Below are positions 39,920 to 52,659 of a stretch of DNA of 64,000 nucleotides, one piece after another (position 1 is the stretch's first letter; every line of letters starts with the position of its first letter). Below the pieces are notes generated by a model that did not search any database, was not told where the DNA came from, and saw only the letters and a program-made list of their open reading frames with translations. The translations under genes and the position numbers were made by a program. Source of the DNA: Selaginella moellendorffii (Eukaryota > Streptophyta > Lycopodiopsida > Selaginellales > Selaginellaceae); the NCBI RefSeq assembly GCF_000143415.4, contig NW_003314374.1, positions 414,030-478,029 on the forward strand, read 5' to 3'.

Positions 39920-42169
39920 TCATTTAGTGCCGGTGAGCTTTGGGATATTGGCATTCGCTAGGAGCACATAAGCCGCTCCATGCTGGAATCGCGTCAAGCT
40001 CTTTGCGGCCCTAGCTCCTCTTTCATTGTCACCGTGAGACGAACAAGCACTAAGCAAGGCAATCCACTCCAGAACCTGGGGCTCAAAGGGCATTGTAAGA
40101 ATGAGTTTCTCACAGTCCTCCAAATGCCCAGACCGGGCAAGAAGATCAATCATGCAGCAGTAGTGAGGCCGCGACGGAGAGACCCCGAAATCATACCTCA
40201 TGGACGTGAAGCAGCAGCGCCCATTGTAAAGCTTGCCCTTCCTGCTGCAAGAGGTGAGTACAAGAGCAAAACAAGCTTCCTCAGGTGCGACTGATACTCT
40301 CATCTCATCAAAAGTTGCAATTGCAAGTGTTGAGTCTCCAAAGTGGGCTTGAGCCGCAAGCAAGACGCTCCATGAGATTTGGTCCTGCTCTGGTATCTGA
40401 TCGAAAGCACTTTTTGCTCTTTCAATGTCTCCAACTCGTGCAAATGCTGCGACATATGCATTCCAGGAATGCTCGTTCCGAAGCGGAAGGCTATAAAACA
40501 TTGCCACCGCCTGTACGACGTGCCGGTTCTGGGAATACGCGGAGAGCATTGTGTTGTAGGAGACGAGATCCCTCACCGGCATGTTTTCGAAAATGTGCTC
40601 CGCCTCGTCCAGATGCCCTACCTGGGCATACGCAGCAAGCATTGCGTTCCAACAGACGGTATTTCTGTGCGGCATTGAGTCAAAAACGAGTTTTGCTTCT
40701 TCGAGTCTCTCGCATTGAGCGTATGCCGAGAGAAGCGCGTTGTAACAAACAGTGTCCTTGTGAGGGCATTCATCAAACATTTGCTGCGATCGCTCACAAT
40801 TCCCAGCCAAGGCATAGGCTGTGATCATCGCAGTCCACGAGAGAGGATCTCTCTGTGGCATCGCCTGGAATGTCTTCTCAGCCTCAGAAACTCTACCAGA
40901 TTGGGCATACGCGGCCAGAACCGCGTTCCAGGAAACGAGATTCCTCTGCGGGAGTTCATCAAACAGCGACTTTGATCGAGCGACGTCTCCAGTCTGGGCA
41001 TATGCCGAGATCATTGTGTTGATCGACACAATCCCGTGCTGTGGCATTGCCTGGAGCACAATCCGAGCTTCCTGGAAATACCCGTTCTGGGCATAACCTC
41101 CTAGAATGATGTTCCAGGTAATTACATCTCTCCCCGGCATCTCATCAAATGCATTCTTGGCGGACTCCATTTGGCCCAATTGGGCAAACCCCGAAAGGAG
41201 GGCGTTCATCGCCACCAAGTTCCAACACGGCATTCGATCGAACAATGATTTCGCAATCGATGTCTCTGCGGCAATGGCATAGCCGTAAACAAGCGCGACC
41301 CAGCTAATGAGATCTCTTTGAGGCATCGAATCAAACAATCCTTGCGCTTCCCGCAAATGCCCCCTAATGGCAAATGCGGACATTATCGCATTCCAAGACA
41401 CAAGGTTATCTTCCGGTAGCTCGCGAAACAATCTCCTCGCTTCACAGAAATCACCGTGATGACCGTACGCATCAATCATGGCCGTCCAGCTCACTGCGTC
41501 TCTCAACGGCATCGCGTCAAACAGTTCCCGCGCTTCCCGCAAATGCCCTTGTTGGGCATACGTAGACAGCATCGTGTTCCACGCTACTAGATTCGGCCCT
41601 ACGATAGAATCGAACAGGACCTTCGCATCGTCGAGATGCCCATGGCGTGTATATGCCGACAGCATTGCGTTAGAGGAGACAAGGTCCCGACAAGGCATAG
41701 ATGCGTAGAATTGCTTGACGTCTTCAAGATGCCCGTTCTGGGCATATGCGTCAAGCATGGTAGTCCAAGAGATTAGATCATGATCGGGCATGGCATTAAA
41801 CATTCGTCGCGCATCTTCCAGATTCCCCGAGTTTGCAAGTGCTGCGATCATAGAAGTCATGGAAACGGGCGTTTTAGCGGAGGCTGGCATCTTGAGAAGT
41901 ATTGTTTTCGCATCTTCCAGATGCCCGTTGCGGCAGTAGGCCGAGAGCATGAGCGTCCAGGAGAAGGAGTTCTTGACGTAGATTCCATCGAAGACCTTGC
42001 GAGCTTCGGTGGCGCTGCCACACTTGCCATACATTTCGATGAGATTGTTGAGGATGAAGTAATCGTCCTTGATCCTTGGCAAGACAGTTGCTGCTCGCGA
42101 GTGGATTTCTCGTAGCGCTGGGAGGGATTTGCAAGACTGGATTGCTTCAATGCATTGCTTCCTTTCCAT
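39920..42169 (-). CDS. Pentatricopeptide repeat protein, 749 aa
   Basis: Single exon. Start chosen at the ATG of MERKQCIEAIQSC (42169), the first ATG; the frame stays open further up only through a GTG. About 20 PPR units, mostly the 31-residue S type (pattern SWNAMLSAYAQNGHLEDAK, then LFDxMPxRD), run from about residue 35 to 620. The short E-like tail (PHYCCMIDLLARSGHLEDCE, LLSACSSHGD, AYVLLANAN) stops early and no DYW domain is present. PPR proteins of this PLS type bind organellar RNA at specific bases and usually serve C-to-U editing; without DYW it would need a partner. The family is greatly expanded in lycophytes. The gene starts only 23 bp after the stop of the upstream gene. Confidence 0.92.
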   Translation of the reverse strand: MERKQCIEAIQSCKSLPALREIHSRAATVLPRIKDDYFILNNLIEMYGKCGSATEARKVFDGIYVKNSFSWTLMLSAYCRNGHLEDAKTILLKMPASAKTPVSMTSMIAALANSGNLEDARRMFNAMPDHDLISWTTMLDAYAQNGHLEDVKQFYASMPCRDLVSSNAMLSAYTRHGHLDDAKVLFDSIVGPNLVAWNTMLSTYAQQGHLREARELFDAMPLRDAVSWTAMIDAYGHHGDFCEARRLFRELPEDNLVSWNAIMSAFAIRGHLREAQGLFDSMPQRDLISWVALVYGYAIAAETSIAKSLFDRMPCWNLVAMNALLSGFAQLGQMESAKNAFDEMPGRDVITWNIILGGYAQNGYFQEARIVLQAMPQHGIVSINTMISAYAQTGDVARSKSLFDELPQRNLVSWNAVLAAYAQSGRVSEAEKTFQAMPQRDPLSWTAMITAYALAGNCERSQQMFDECPHKDTVCYNALLSAYAQCERLEEAKLVFDSMPHRNTVCWNAMLAAYAQVGHLDEAEHIFENMPVRDLVSYNTMLSAYSQNRHVVQAVAMFYSLPLRNEHSWNAYVAAFARVGDIERAKSAFDQIPEQDQISWSVLLAAQAHFGDSTLAIATFDEMRVSVAPEEACFALVLTSCSRKGKLYNGRCCFTSMRYDFGVSPSRPHYCCMIDLLARSGHLEDCEKLILTMPFEPQVLEWIALLSACSSHGDNERGARAAKSLTRFQHGAAYVLLANANIPKLTGTK

Positions 42170-42192
42170 AAACCGGCAGAAAGAAAGTTCAC

Positions 42193-43837
42193 TCACTTTG
42201 CTTGAAGAATTTGCTGTTCTTGCCACTTGGTCTCTAGCAGCTCTTCTCCCACAGGCTCCCCCAATAGGACTCTCTCGAGGAGCTCTCCATCTTCTTCCAT
42301 TTTATCGGGCAATTCCAGTTCATCTTCGTCGTTGGCACTAGAGACGATCACTTCTTCGTTTTCTTCGATATCTTCGAGTCCTCCTCCTTGAAGTTCTTCC
42401 TCTTCCTCTTCTTCTTGTTCTTGTTCTTGTTCTTGTGCTGAAAGATCATCGCCATCACCACCACTTTCGGCTTCTTGAGATGGTTTTGTAAGTCTCAGCT
42501 CGGCTAGAAACTTTCAACGTTAGAACTGCACTGAGCTGAGTTTAGATGGAACTTACGATAGAGTCGCTTCGTAGGAACTCTGATACGCCTCCCTTTGAGA
42601 TAACGATACTCATACCGCCGCAGGGGATACTTTTCTCGCACCTTCTCGCTCTTTTCTGGCATGCCGACTTTGAAATAGACCTCCGCAACCATTTCAACTA
42701 ATCCTTGATCCGGTCTGACGTTGAGTTCTTCCATGTCTGCAAAGAGCTGAAGAAGGTATAAGAAAGGAGAAATTACAGGAGGAAGAAACTTACATCTAGC
42801 AGCTTTTCATACATGCCAGCTCGGTTGTAGATCCCCATCATAAGAGAAAAATGTGAACGGGGAAGCGCGTCCAAGTATCTCCGAAAGACACCGTGGAAAA
42901 CTTCCTCGGCTTCCTCGATGCGGTCTTCTTTCTCCAGTGCCACTATCAGCAGCTGATAAGTTGCCATTGTCTTGCCATGTCCTTTGCTCAGCATCCATTT
43001 CGAAACCTGGCAAGCTTCTAAGGACAGAAGAACTAAGAAAAATCCACGAACCTGGATCACACGCTTCCATTGCCACTGATCTCGAAGAATCCTCAGAGCC
43101 TTTTTCACGGGTTCAATCGGAAAGTCGACTTCGAAAGCACTCCAAGCATCCAATGCACCATATATATCTTCCTTGCAGTCTGAGAGATTGGCTATCTGTA
43201 GGCAGCACAAGAAAAACAAAATCCTCAGCCACATAGCTTCGGTTTCTCGTCTTAAAAGCTCACTTACACATTTGATAAGGTTAACAGCCTTCAGAGAACT
43301 TCCTCTCTTGGCTGTTTTCTTCCATGTCTTGGGCTGCTCTCCTTGATTCTTATCTCCTTTATTTCCTTGAGCGAAACAAATCTGGACAAATTGTGAGCTG
43401 CTATAACTGAAGTTTACAATTATGCTCACCCATGAACGCACTCGTCGACAAGAAATAATACCAGCTTGTAGGCCATCAGTAACTCTATCTTTATGGAAGC
43501 CACTGCGAGCAAAAATATGTGAAGAGTGAGCACAAAGCCAGGTGAAGAAGCAACTTTACCGGTAGCTGTACACACTATCCTCTCGGCACTCTACTGAACA
43601 AAAAGCCTTTCCTCTTCTGAAGCAATGCACTCTCAGCCCGTAAACTGATTGAAACGGAGGTACCCAACACTTGAGCTGCAAGCACACTGCAAGAACTGAG
43701 AAACTGTGTTTAGAAAAATCCAATATCAAGCCACCAACATGCCTGGTCACAGCAGCTCGTCCATGGAAACGCTTGCTGCATTTCGTAATTTCTACCTGAA
43801 ACTCAACTCGCAAAGCCCTAGAAACAAGTATAAACAA
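42193..43837 (-). CDS. EMB1417-like PPR protein
   Basis: Supported exons: about 43837-43560, 43502-43430, 43381-43268, 43195-43052, 43006-42794, 42746-42557, 42503-42193. From 43502 on all joins keep one frame; the first exon and the true start are uncertain. Core blocks are DIYGALDAWSAFEVDFPIEP, ILRDQWQWKRVIQ, VSKWMLSKGHGKTMATYQLL and FADMEELNVRPD. They match the short PPR proteins around Arabidopsis EMB1417 (At4g21190), some of which help plastid RNA splicing. A Glu-rich acidic tail (QEQEQEEEEEEE) ends at the TGA 42193-42195. Function here is by resemblance. Confidence 0.75.
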
Positions 43838-43874
43838 GGAATTGAATTGATGCCAGAGTTAGAACAAAACTGTC

Positions 43875-44996
43875 TCATTTTTTGTGACCAGCAAACGAAA
43901 TAAAAACGCTCCAAATAACGCCTAACAAGCACGCTGCGCCAGCCTGAAAATCAAGTGTGTTTTTGGCCCACTTCTTTGCAAGAGAAGTAAGAAACACCAA
44001 AACGAACCTGTAGTTGTGGAGGCACTAGTCCAAAGTTTACAAGCTGGAACGGTATCCAGACTTTCCAGTTCGCTATGACGGTAGGAAGCCAGTCCTGGAG
44101 ATGACAACGAGAGGAAACCAGTGAGCAATACAGCATTGCTTAGCTCACCTGTTGAAGCTTTGACCAAAGTTGCTGATTCCGACCCTCTAGGGTGAGCAAG
44201 ACAGCGAAAAACGTCCCAGTTCCGAGAGGTGTAAACACAAACTATACGAGAGAGTAAAGTTTTCAGAGCTAGGAAGAGTCTTTAGTGTATCTTACTTGGT
44301 CCGCGGCAATGCGAAGGGCTAAACCCAAGACTCCTGGATACGGAATCAATTTTGGTAGAAATCCATACCTACAATCCAGAACTCTTGAAAGTGACAAAAA
44401 ATAAATACCATGCTTGCTCACCAGTAGTGCATACCAGGTCCACTCATAAAAATCCCAATAGCCGTGAATGATAGAAGCCGCTGGAAATCTATTGTCTGGG
44501 ACTTCTCGACAACAATCTAGAATTGAAAAAAAAAAAATCGTAAGTTTTGCAAGGATTTTTTCTTTTCGGTTTACCTGACAAAACAAATCCGAGAATGCGT
44601 TTAAGAGGCCCGCGGTCAAGCTCTTCATAACCAAGGGATGGCTGTCCAGTAGACCAACATATCTACAAAAGAAATGGTGAAGAACAAGACCAAAAGAAAA
44701 AAGAAAAACGTTTGGCAAATTTACCTAGACCAGAGGGAAAAGGCTGCGTTGTTCGCTGCCTCTGGAGCTCCAATTTCCACGGATTTCATCCCTTGCGCAT
44801 CGGGGCTCATACATCTGCTACACAAATCATCCACCTTGCGCACGAAATGCCATGATTGAGCTCGTCGCTTCCGCAGATCCTGCCCAAATCCAGCTGAAAC
44901 CGCAGACCTCGCGTAGAGAAAAGGATCGCCGCCGCATTCTCGCCTCCACACGCTACTGCCGCCGAGCACAGCGCTGGAGAGGGGGATCGTCGCCAT
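43875..44996 (-). CDS. Mpv17/PMP22 family membrane protein
   Basis: Seven exons, 259 codons: 44996-44725, 44662-44575, 44516-44422, 44368-44296, 44241-44149, 44094-44008, 43943-43875. The first 90 residues look like an organelle-targeting region. The family body follows: LLDSHPLVMKSLTAGLLNAF, MSGPGMHYWYGFL, ADQFVFTPLG, DWLPTVIANWKVWIPFQLVN and the final segment GVIWSVFISFAGHKK. Four membrane helices are expected. Relatives sit in peroxisomes, mitochondria or plastids and may form channels. The long N-terminus favours plastid or mitochondrion over peroxisome; that is inference. Confidence 0.9.
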
Positions 44997-45260
44997 CGCT
45001 CAAAAAACCCTAAATAAGTGATTCCCGCCATACAGGAAGAGAGCTCTTATACTGTGGAGCTTCGCGCCTGTAGTGTAGACAAGTGGTAGCGACACGTGTC
45101 ACAAATCCGTATGAACAAAAAATAGAGCAAGCTCTTATTTTCCTCCGGGAATGTTCGTGTCATGTAAGCAACGTTGCCACGAGCTATTCTTTTTTGATTC
45201 CTCCGCTCATGGATGAATTCGTCCAGTCGAAAAAAGCCAATCCATTTTTTGTTTCTCTCC

Positions 45261-46697
45261 TCAGTAGTGATCGCCCAAGCGCATAATCCCCCACACGTCC
45301 AAAACTCCCGGAGGAACAGCGTTGTCCACGGCCGATCGAATGGAAGCTTTTGCCACTGATGTAACTTTCACTGGAGGCACCACCAAGTTCCCCAAAACTG
45401 GAACTCTCGTCATCGATTTCAGGTTTCGAAACGCCTGCCAGCAAAGTTCCAGTCTCGTGCTCTGAAAAAACGAAGATAGACTTACCATTTCCAACGGAGT
45501 TCCAATGACTCCCAGAGGTAATTGGATGCTGCCAACACGTCTAGTTCCGTGAATGAATCCCGGACGCAAGATCACGCCTGGGCCACCAACAAAGTTATCA
45601 ACGCGAGACAAAGATTTAAAAGACGCGCTGGACTAACCGCCATAAGGGAATCTAGACATCACTGCGTTTTCAGCCGCTTTCTGGAAGAAGAAAAAAAGTT
45701 AATCTTGCTTTCATCAGTATCGTAGAACATTACAAACCTTTCCTTCAAAGTAGCCACGCAAAATGTAAGACGCGAAGCCAAGATCTGAGGCAGATACATA
45801 GACAAACCTTTTGACTCCTGACAAAAACAGAAGATGAAAACTGAAAAGAAAAACCACGATTACCAGAATCAGCAGCAGCATTGATGGCCTTGACATTTGC
45901 ATCGCCATTGATTTTGCGCATGGTGTCATTCGATCCAAAACCGCCTACGCATGATATCTGGAAAGACAAGAGAAATCCTCGTGAAGAACAGAAGGAAAGA
46001 AAAGCAAAAAATTGAAAACTTACCACTGCTGAGACATCTTTCATGTGTTCTCCAATCGTGTTTGGGCCGATAAGATTTCCTGAAACCAAAACCTGTAAGG
46101 GGTGGTCAAACACAACTAGCTACCAAATGCCATTCCTTTGCTCAACAAGAGGAAAAGAAAAAGAAAACACTAGTGGTGGCGACTTTACCTCGAATCCACT
46201 CCACCTTATTCACCCAAGGTTCGTCAATGTGAGGCTTTCCAGATCTAAAAACGAAAAGTCTTCTTAGTGACCAACAAAGAAAAGAAGAAAAACAAAGTAC
46301 CTGTTTAAGCTCGCAACAGGAATGTCACGCACAACAGCTTCTCTACACACATGAGAACCTACAAATCCATTTCCTCCCAAAACCAAAATCTACAAAAGGA
46401 AAAAAAGCCATTGAAAGCTTTCATCGATCCAGCAAAAATTCCAAGACTTTCCTCTACCTTCGACCTCTCGGGCTGGACGTCAACCGTCTCTGCTTCCTCA
46501 GTTGGATGCGGCGGAGGCTTGGCAGCTGGCCCCGAGCAAAGGGACCGCCATTTCTCATTGCCCGCGATCCTAAGCGCCGCGCGCCAATACGATTATCAGC
46601 TACTTCCTAGGAGATTGCAGAGGATGCATTACCGCCAGAGACACGATCGATCGCCAGAGAGCTTCGCGCCCGCCCTCCCAAGAGCAGCCGCAACCAT
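45261..46697 (-). CDS. Atypical SDR, At1g32220 / Coq11-like
   Basis: About ten small exons, start ATG at 46697 (MVAAALGRAGAKLSG) and stop at 45261-45263. The spliced product has a short targeting region, then the dinucleotide motif ILVLGGNGFVGSHV. Next come ISCVGGFGSND, RFVYVSASDLGFASYILRGY (the YxxxK-like site is modified, as in atypical SDRs), YGGVILRPGFIHGTR and PPVKVTSVAKAS. These match the plastid protein At1g32220 and, more distantly, yeast Coq11, an NAD(P)-binding protein tied to ubiquinone synthesis. An oxidoreductase or assembly role in quinone metabolism is inference. It lies 264 bp downstream of the Mpv17-like start on the same strand. Confidence 0.88.
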
Positions 46698-46863
46698 CGC
46701 CAAGTCTAGAAATTAGAACCCTGGAAATGACACGTGGCGGCGTTTAAGGGATCGACCAAACGACCGTTCTAGAAGAGATTCGAACCCATGACCAGTAAAT
46801 GTATGTATGTACCATCGAGCTTTAGTATTTGTATTCTTCTACAGGCCCAAAATTTTGAGCTTT

Positions 46864-48134
46864 TCAGTCCCAGTCAGCGTCGAAGTAGCCCGCGTCTTTC
46901 ATTTCCGAGTAATATACATCCTCGAGTTGGAACGCTTCTTCCTGAAAAACAAATCCAAAGAGAATTGTGCGAGAGATTGAGAGAAAGAACTCCATTTCGC
47001 TTACTTTGAAATAGTCGGCAAGGAACGTGAGATACAAGAGAGGCGGATAGAACGCGTAGTACGCATAGTTTGTGAAGCTATAGATGCTGCAAAATCGTTT
47101 GGAATGAATGACGAAGAATGAAGAAACGAAAAGAAAGATGAGTTGCAATTACCAGTAGCCGAATTCCGATCCACATCCGAGGATAAAGCTTCCCAGGGAA
47201 CGCGACATGTTTAGAACAAACAAAACGAGCACGTAGTTATAGAACGCCGGTCTCGCTGCAAAAACAGGAAACAGCCACAAACGAGAAGTTCGAACAAGAA
47301 AGGCAAAAAATGAAACCATACCCGGTAAGTGATCTCGCCATCTCGTGAAAGGGAGAACCAGGATGAAGAAGTAGACGCCCGAAAAGACGAGGGAATGGAG
47401 GAACCAAAAGCTCCATTTGGACCAGTCCCCTGCATCACTTCCTGCCACGAACAATGGTATACCGAACCGGAAGATGAGAATTGCCTACACAAGTTTTGGG
47501 TGGCATTAGAAATCTTCTTTGCAAAAATCATACCTTGATCAATGCATCAACCGCTGCGACGAATCCAGAGAAAGTGAGAGTGCGAACGAGAGCATCCCAT
47601 GTACTGGTGAGATAGCCCTGCGATAAGAACACCACCACACTGACTTCCAGTAGCACCATACCGAATCGAGTGAGCAGTGAGATGAGATTCCAAGACGTGC
47701 TGCTGGAATGCTTCATCTGGATACGAAAAGAAAAAACTTTGAGCGAAGCGATGGATCGATCATGGCGATCATACCTCGAGAACGCACCACAAGATGTTGA
47801 GAATCGAGATGATCCAGAGGCAAGCATAGTAAGTGGCCATGATCGGCGACTGGCTCTGGAGGAGCTTCTTGACGCATTTGCGAGCGCGAGCGATGAGAAA
47901 GACCGTGAAAGCCAACACCGGGAGCAGCATAACAAGGTAGTAGAGCACCCCGTGCTGGCCATTGGAGCGAGCAAACGCGAGGCAGCCCTTTGGATCATTG
48001 CTCACCTGTGAAGGAGGCGCTGCGCCATCGCTGCTCGATGGATCGGCCAGCAGGTCGCCGGAATCTACTAGAGACGCGAGCAGGCCCTCCGATCGCGATG
48101 TCGCCAAGATCGTGGAGAGGAGACACAGCGCCAT
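46864..48134 (-). CDS. Seven-helix protein, CAND2 / TPRA1-like
   Basis: About six exons; exon 1 is 48134-47775 (120 codons), and the last ends at the TGA 46864-46866. It begins with a signal-like MALCLLSTILATS and a short exterior part, followed by seven hydrophobic segments (first LYYLVMLLPVLAFTVFLIA). Blocks CKEMKHSSSTSWNLISLL-like, SKWSFWFLHSLVF and the C-terminal VYYSEMKDAGYFDADWD match the plant candidate G-protein-coupled receptors related to animal TPRA1 (Arabidopsis CAND2). Their signalling role in plants is debated. The gene is divergent from the WD40 gene, with 69 bp between start codons. Confidence 0.87.
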
Positions 48135-48203
48135 TGGGTCATCTATCCCAAAATATTTGCCCTACTCCAAGAACCCTAGGTAGAGCTCTGTTCTTTGTGG
48201 AGA
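48135..48203. promoter_or_regulatory. Very short bidirectional promoter region
   Basis: Only 69 bp separate the start codons of the CAND2-like gene (-) and the WD40 gene (+). A shared promoter is implied, and each gene's promoter elements probably reach into the other gene's transcribed part. A CCCTAGG word (48174-48180) is visible; no TATA box is. Confidence 0.6.
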
Positions 48204-50142
<1,939 letters not shown>

Positions 50143-50392
50143 CTTAGTGGTTTTTTCGTTAGCTCGAATGCAGGATGCTAGTGGTTTTCCTCGCACTGTC
50201 AGTCTTTTATTTTGTGAGGTGATTACAGTGTCAATTGCCGATGCATGCTATCATGCTTTTGCGGAATGTACAAGACAGTTTTCCGTTGGTCAGCTCGAGT
50301 TTCGTCACTAAAATTTGGCTGAGAACTCCGAGAGTCCTTCAGTGTTTGCGCTGCTTGTTCCTAGAGTCCGGTGTGTGTTCTTCCACTTCGGG

Positions 50393-52659
50393 TTACTTGA
50401 GTCCGTGGAGCGTGGGTGCCCAGTAGTCGGCTCCGTTATCGTTAGCCACCTGTAAAGTGCAGGACACCGGTACCAGGCATAGACCCCGGCTTCTGAGATC
50501 TTGCCTGTCCTCGCAGATTTTTCCATGCTCCTGGGCCACGCATGTCAAGTGAAGTTTGGACAAGCAATGCTAGTAAGTAAGTCGGCTTACGGTTTGCCGT
50601 GTCGTCGTACTGACCCCGGCTGGTTTCATGTAAGGCGAGCTGAGCACCTTCAGATCCAACATAGTTAAAGAAAGAAGCGACTAGAACCGGGGAGAGTGCT
50701 TGTTTTACCTGGACTTGTTCGTGCAGGAACTTGATGTACCCGATCGCTTCCAGCAATACGGAGGCTGTGTCAGTCTGCACAACGCCGACTTGGTTGACAT
50801 GAATCAGCGTACATAAACAGGTACTCTTTACCTTTCCAAATGGCGAGACCAGTTGCTGGAGTGCTGATATTCTCTCTCCAAGCTTCTCTTTCCTCACCTG
50901 CATCTGCATTTCCATTTCCAAAAACTTAATCAGCTCCAGGTACAAGGATCAGCCCCTATTTATTGTTCTGCTCATTAAAGTCAGCATCTACTGGAAGCTT
51001 GACTAGGAACTTGTCCTAAAGACTCATGCAGGATTCCTTAGTAGTAAATGCATAGAACTAATGCCTGGAAACGTTGTGCAGGCACCTACCTTGAAAGGGA
51101 AGGAGTTGCTATTTTCAAGCTTGGGTCTTTTCGAGAACAGCTCGGGCTCGCCGCTGCTGCTGCTTGCAACCCCTCCAAAGAGGCCCGGTACCCGGTCACT
51201 CGTCGCAGGTTCATCGTCATCCTGCATCAATTTATAGTAATCAGAATCGATGCGTTCGAGCGAGTTCTAAGTGTGTATGTGATTTTCTCGTCTTTAGGAG
51301 ATGTTACCTGGTGCTTTGGGATCACGGCCTCCTGGAGCTGTACCGTAGAACCACGATCCCGAGTATCCACATCTGTCGGCTTTCGTTTGTTTCTTTCGTA
51401 TGACTCGGTGGATTTTCCTGCAGAATTCGACGGCAGCACCTCCGAGAGCATTGCAGGCAGCCTGCTGGAGCGCGTAAGCCACATTTCCGGAGTGTCCTGG
51501 CTGCCGCTGAGGAGCTGACCGAGGTGACTGCAACTCGCACTCGCAGCAGCTGTGGCATCCGGGATTGGCCTATCGGCTTGGCGCAAGAGATCCATAAAGT
51601 TACCGATTTTGGACGAACTTGTCGCGGTGGAAGACCTCTGGAGCGCCAGGACCTTATCGTCGATGACCAGACCATTGCGGCCACCGAGAAAGAACTCCTC
51701 TTCGTGCTTGATCACCGGCGGAGGGACTTGCATTTCAACCTGGTACATTGAACTCAAGCCTCGGCTTCCCGGCGACACCAAAACTGGATTTTGCAAGCTC
51801 CGATGAGTATCTTCCGAGCAGCTTCGAGACATTAATTCGGCCGTTCTACAGACGAGAAGCGCGTCCACCGCATAGCCTTGACTGGAATTCCTGGACAGAA
51901 AGGCGCAAAGAGAAGAGAAATTATATCGGAAAGGCTTTGAACACTCGAGATCACGAAACTTAAAGACACCGAAAAAATTCTTCTTACAGAATTGGAGTGC
52001 CGTATGCATCGTGCGCCTGATCGTCGAAGAGATTATCAGCCCGATTCGACCACTTCGCACACTCGCCTTCCACTTCCAATAATGAGGCGGACTTTGGAGC
52101 GGGAGACTGGGAAGGTAGATTATTCCACGCAATCTGCTGATGCTGCTGATGCATTTCCTTTTGTCTAGTATGGTTATTGCAGCTTCCATTGCGCGAGCTC
52201 GGCCTGCGACAAGAGAAACAAACGAGTCGAGTCAACACGCTTGTCAAGCTCGAAGTTTGAAGCATCTCATGGCTGGAGCTCGGGTGGCCGAGCTCGGGGA
52301 CAGACTTACATCTCACAGAAAGTCGGAGCTGGAGAAGGCGGACATTGATCGGGAGTGGAGGTGGAGCTGCCTTCTGAGTTGGCACTAAGCGGGCTTTGGA
52401 CCAAGGCTGCGGCTCGTTGCCAGCCGGAGGAATCAAGCCCGGTTGTTGCTAGAGAGACGAGCTTGGTTGCAGAGTCAGCTCGACTTAACAGGCCAGCAGC
52501 TTCGCATTCTCTGACGACGAACCTGTTGTCCAGCCGGAAGGAATTGTGCTGCTGTTGCTGCTGCTGATGCTGCCACATTGAAATCGTTGCTGCTTCAACA
52601 ACAACAACACCGCCGCCGCCAGCAGCGCCACCCGTGCATCTGCGAATCGCCACCACCAC
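50393..52659 (-). CDS. bHLH transcription factor, bHLH68-like
   Basis: Multi-exon gene, ATG at 52659 and TAA 50393-50395. The N-terminal half is Gln/Ser-rich. The DNA-binding region spans three exons: [20 protein letters not shown] (50897-50832), [20 protein letters not shown] (about 50776-50711), then [11 protein letters not shown]. The C-terminus [19 protein letters not shown] is the signature tail of the bHLH68/bHLH110/bHLH123 group. The basic region lacks the His-Glu-Arg contact set, so binding to classic E-boxes is doubtful, as known for this atypical group. A nuclear regulator. The gene is tail-to-tail with the WD40 gene, 250 bp apart. Middle exon borders are approximate. Confidence 0.88.

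Noticed and set aside
42170-42226. N-terminal extension of the PPR protein to 42226
   Set aside because: The upstream codon is GTG, not ATG, and this stretch is the coding end of the upstream gene in another frame.
52140-52388. Plus-strand frames opposite the bHLH gene (also 51048-51806)
   Set aside because: Shadows of the bHLH exons on the other strand; no motifs.
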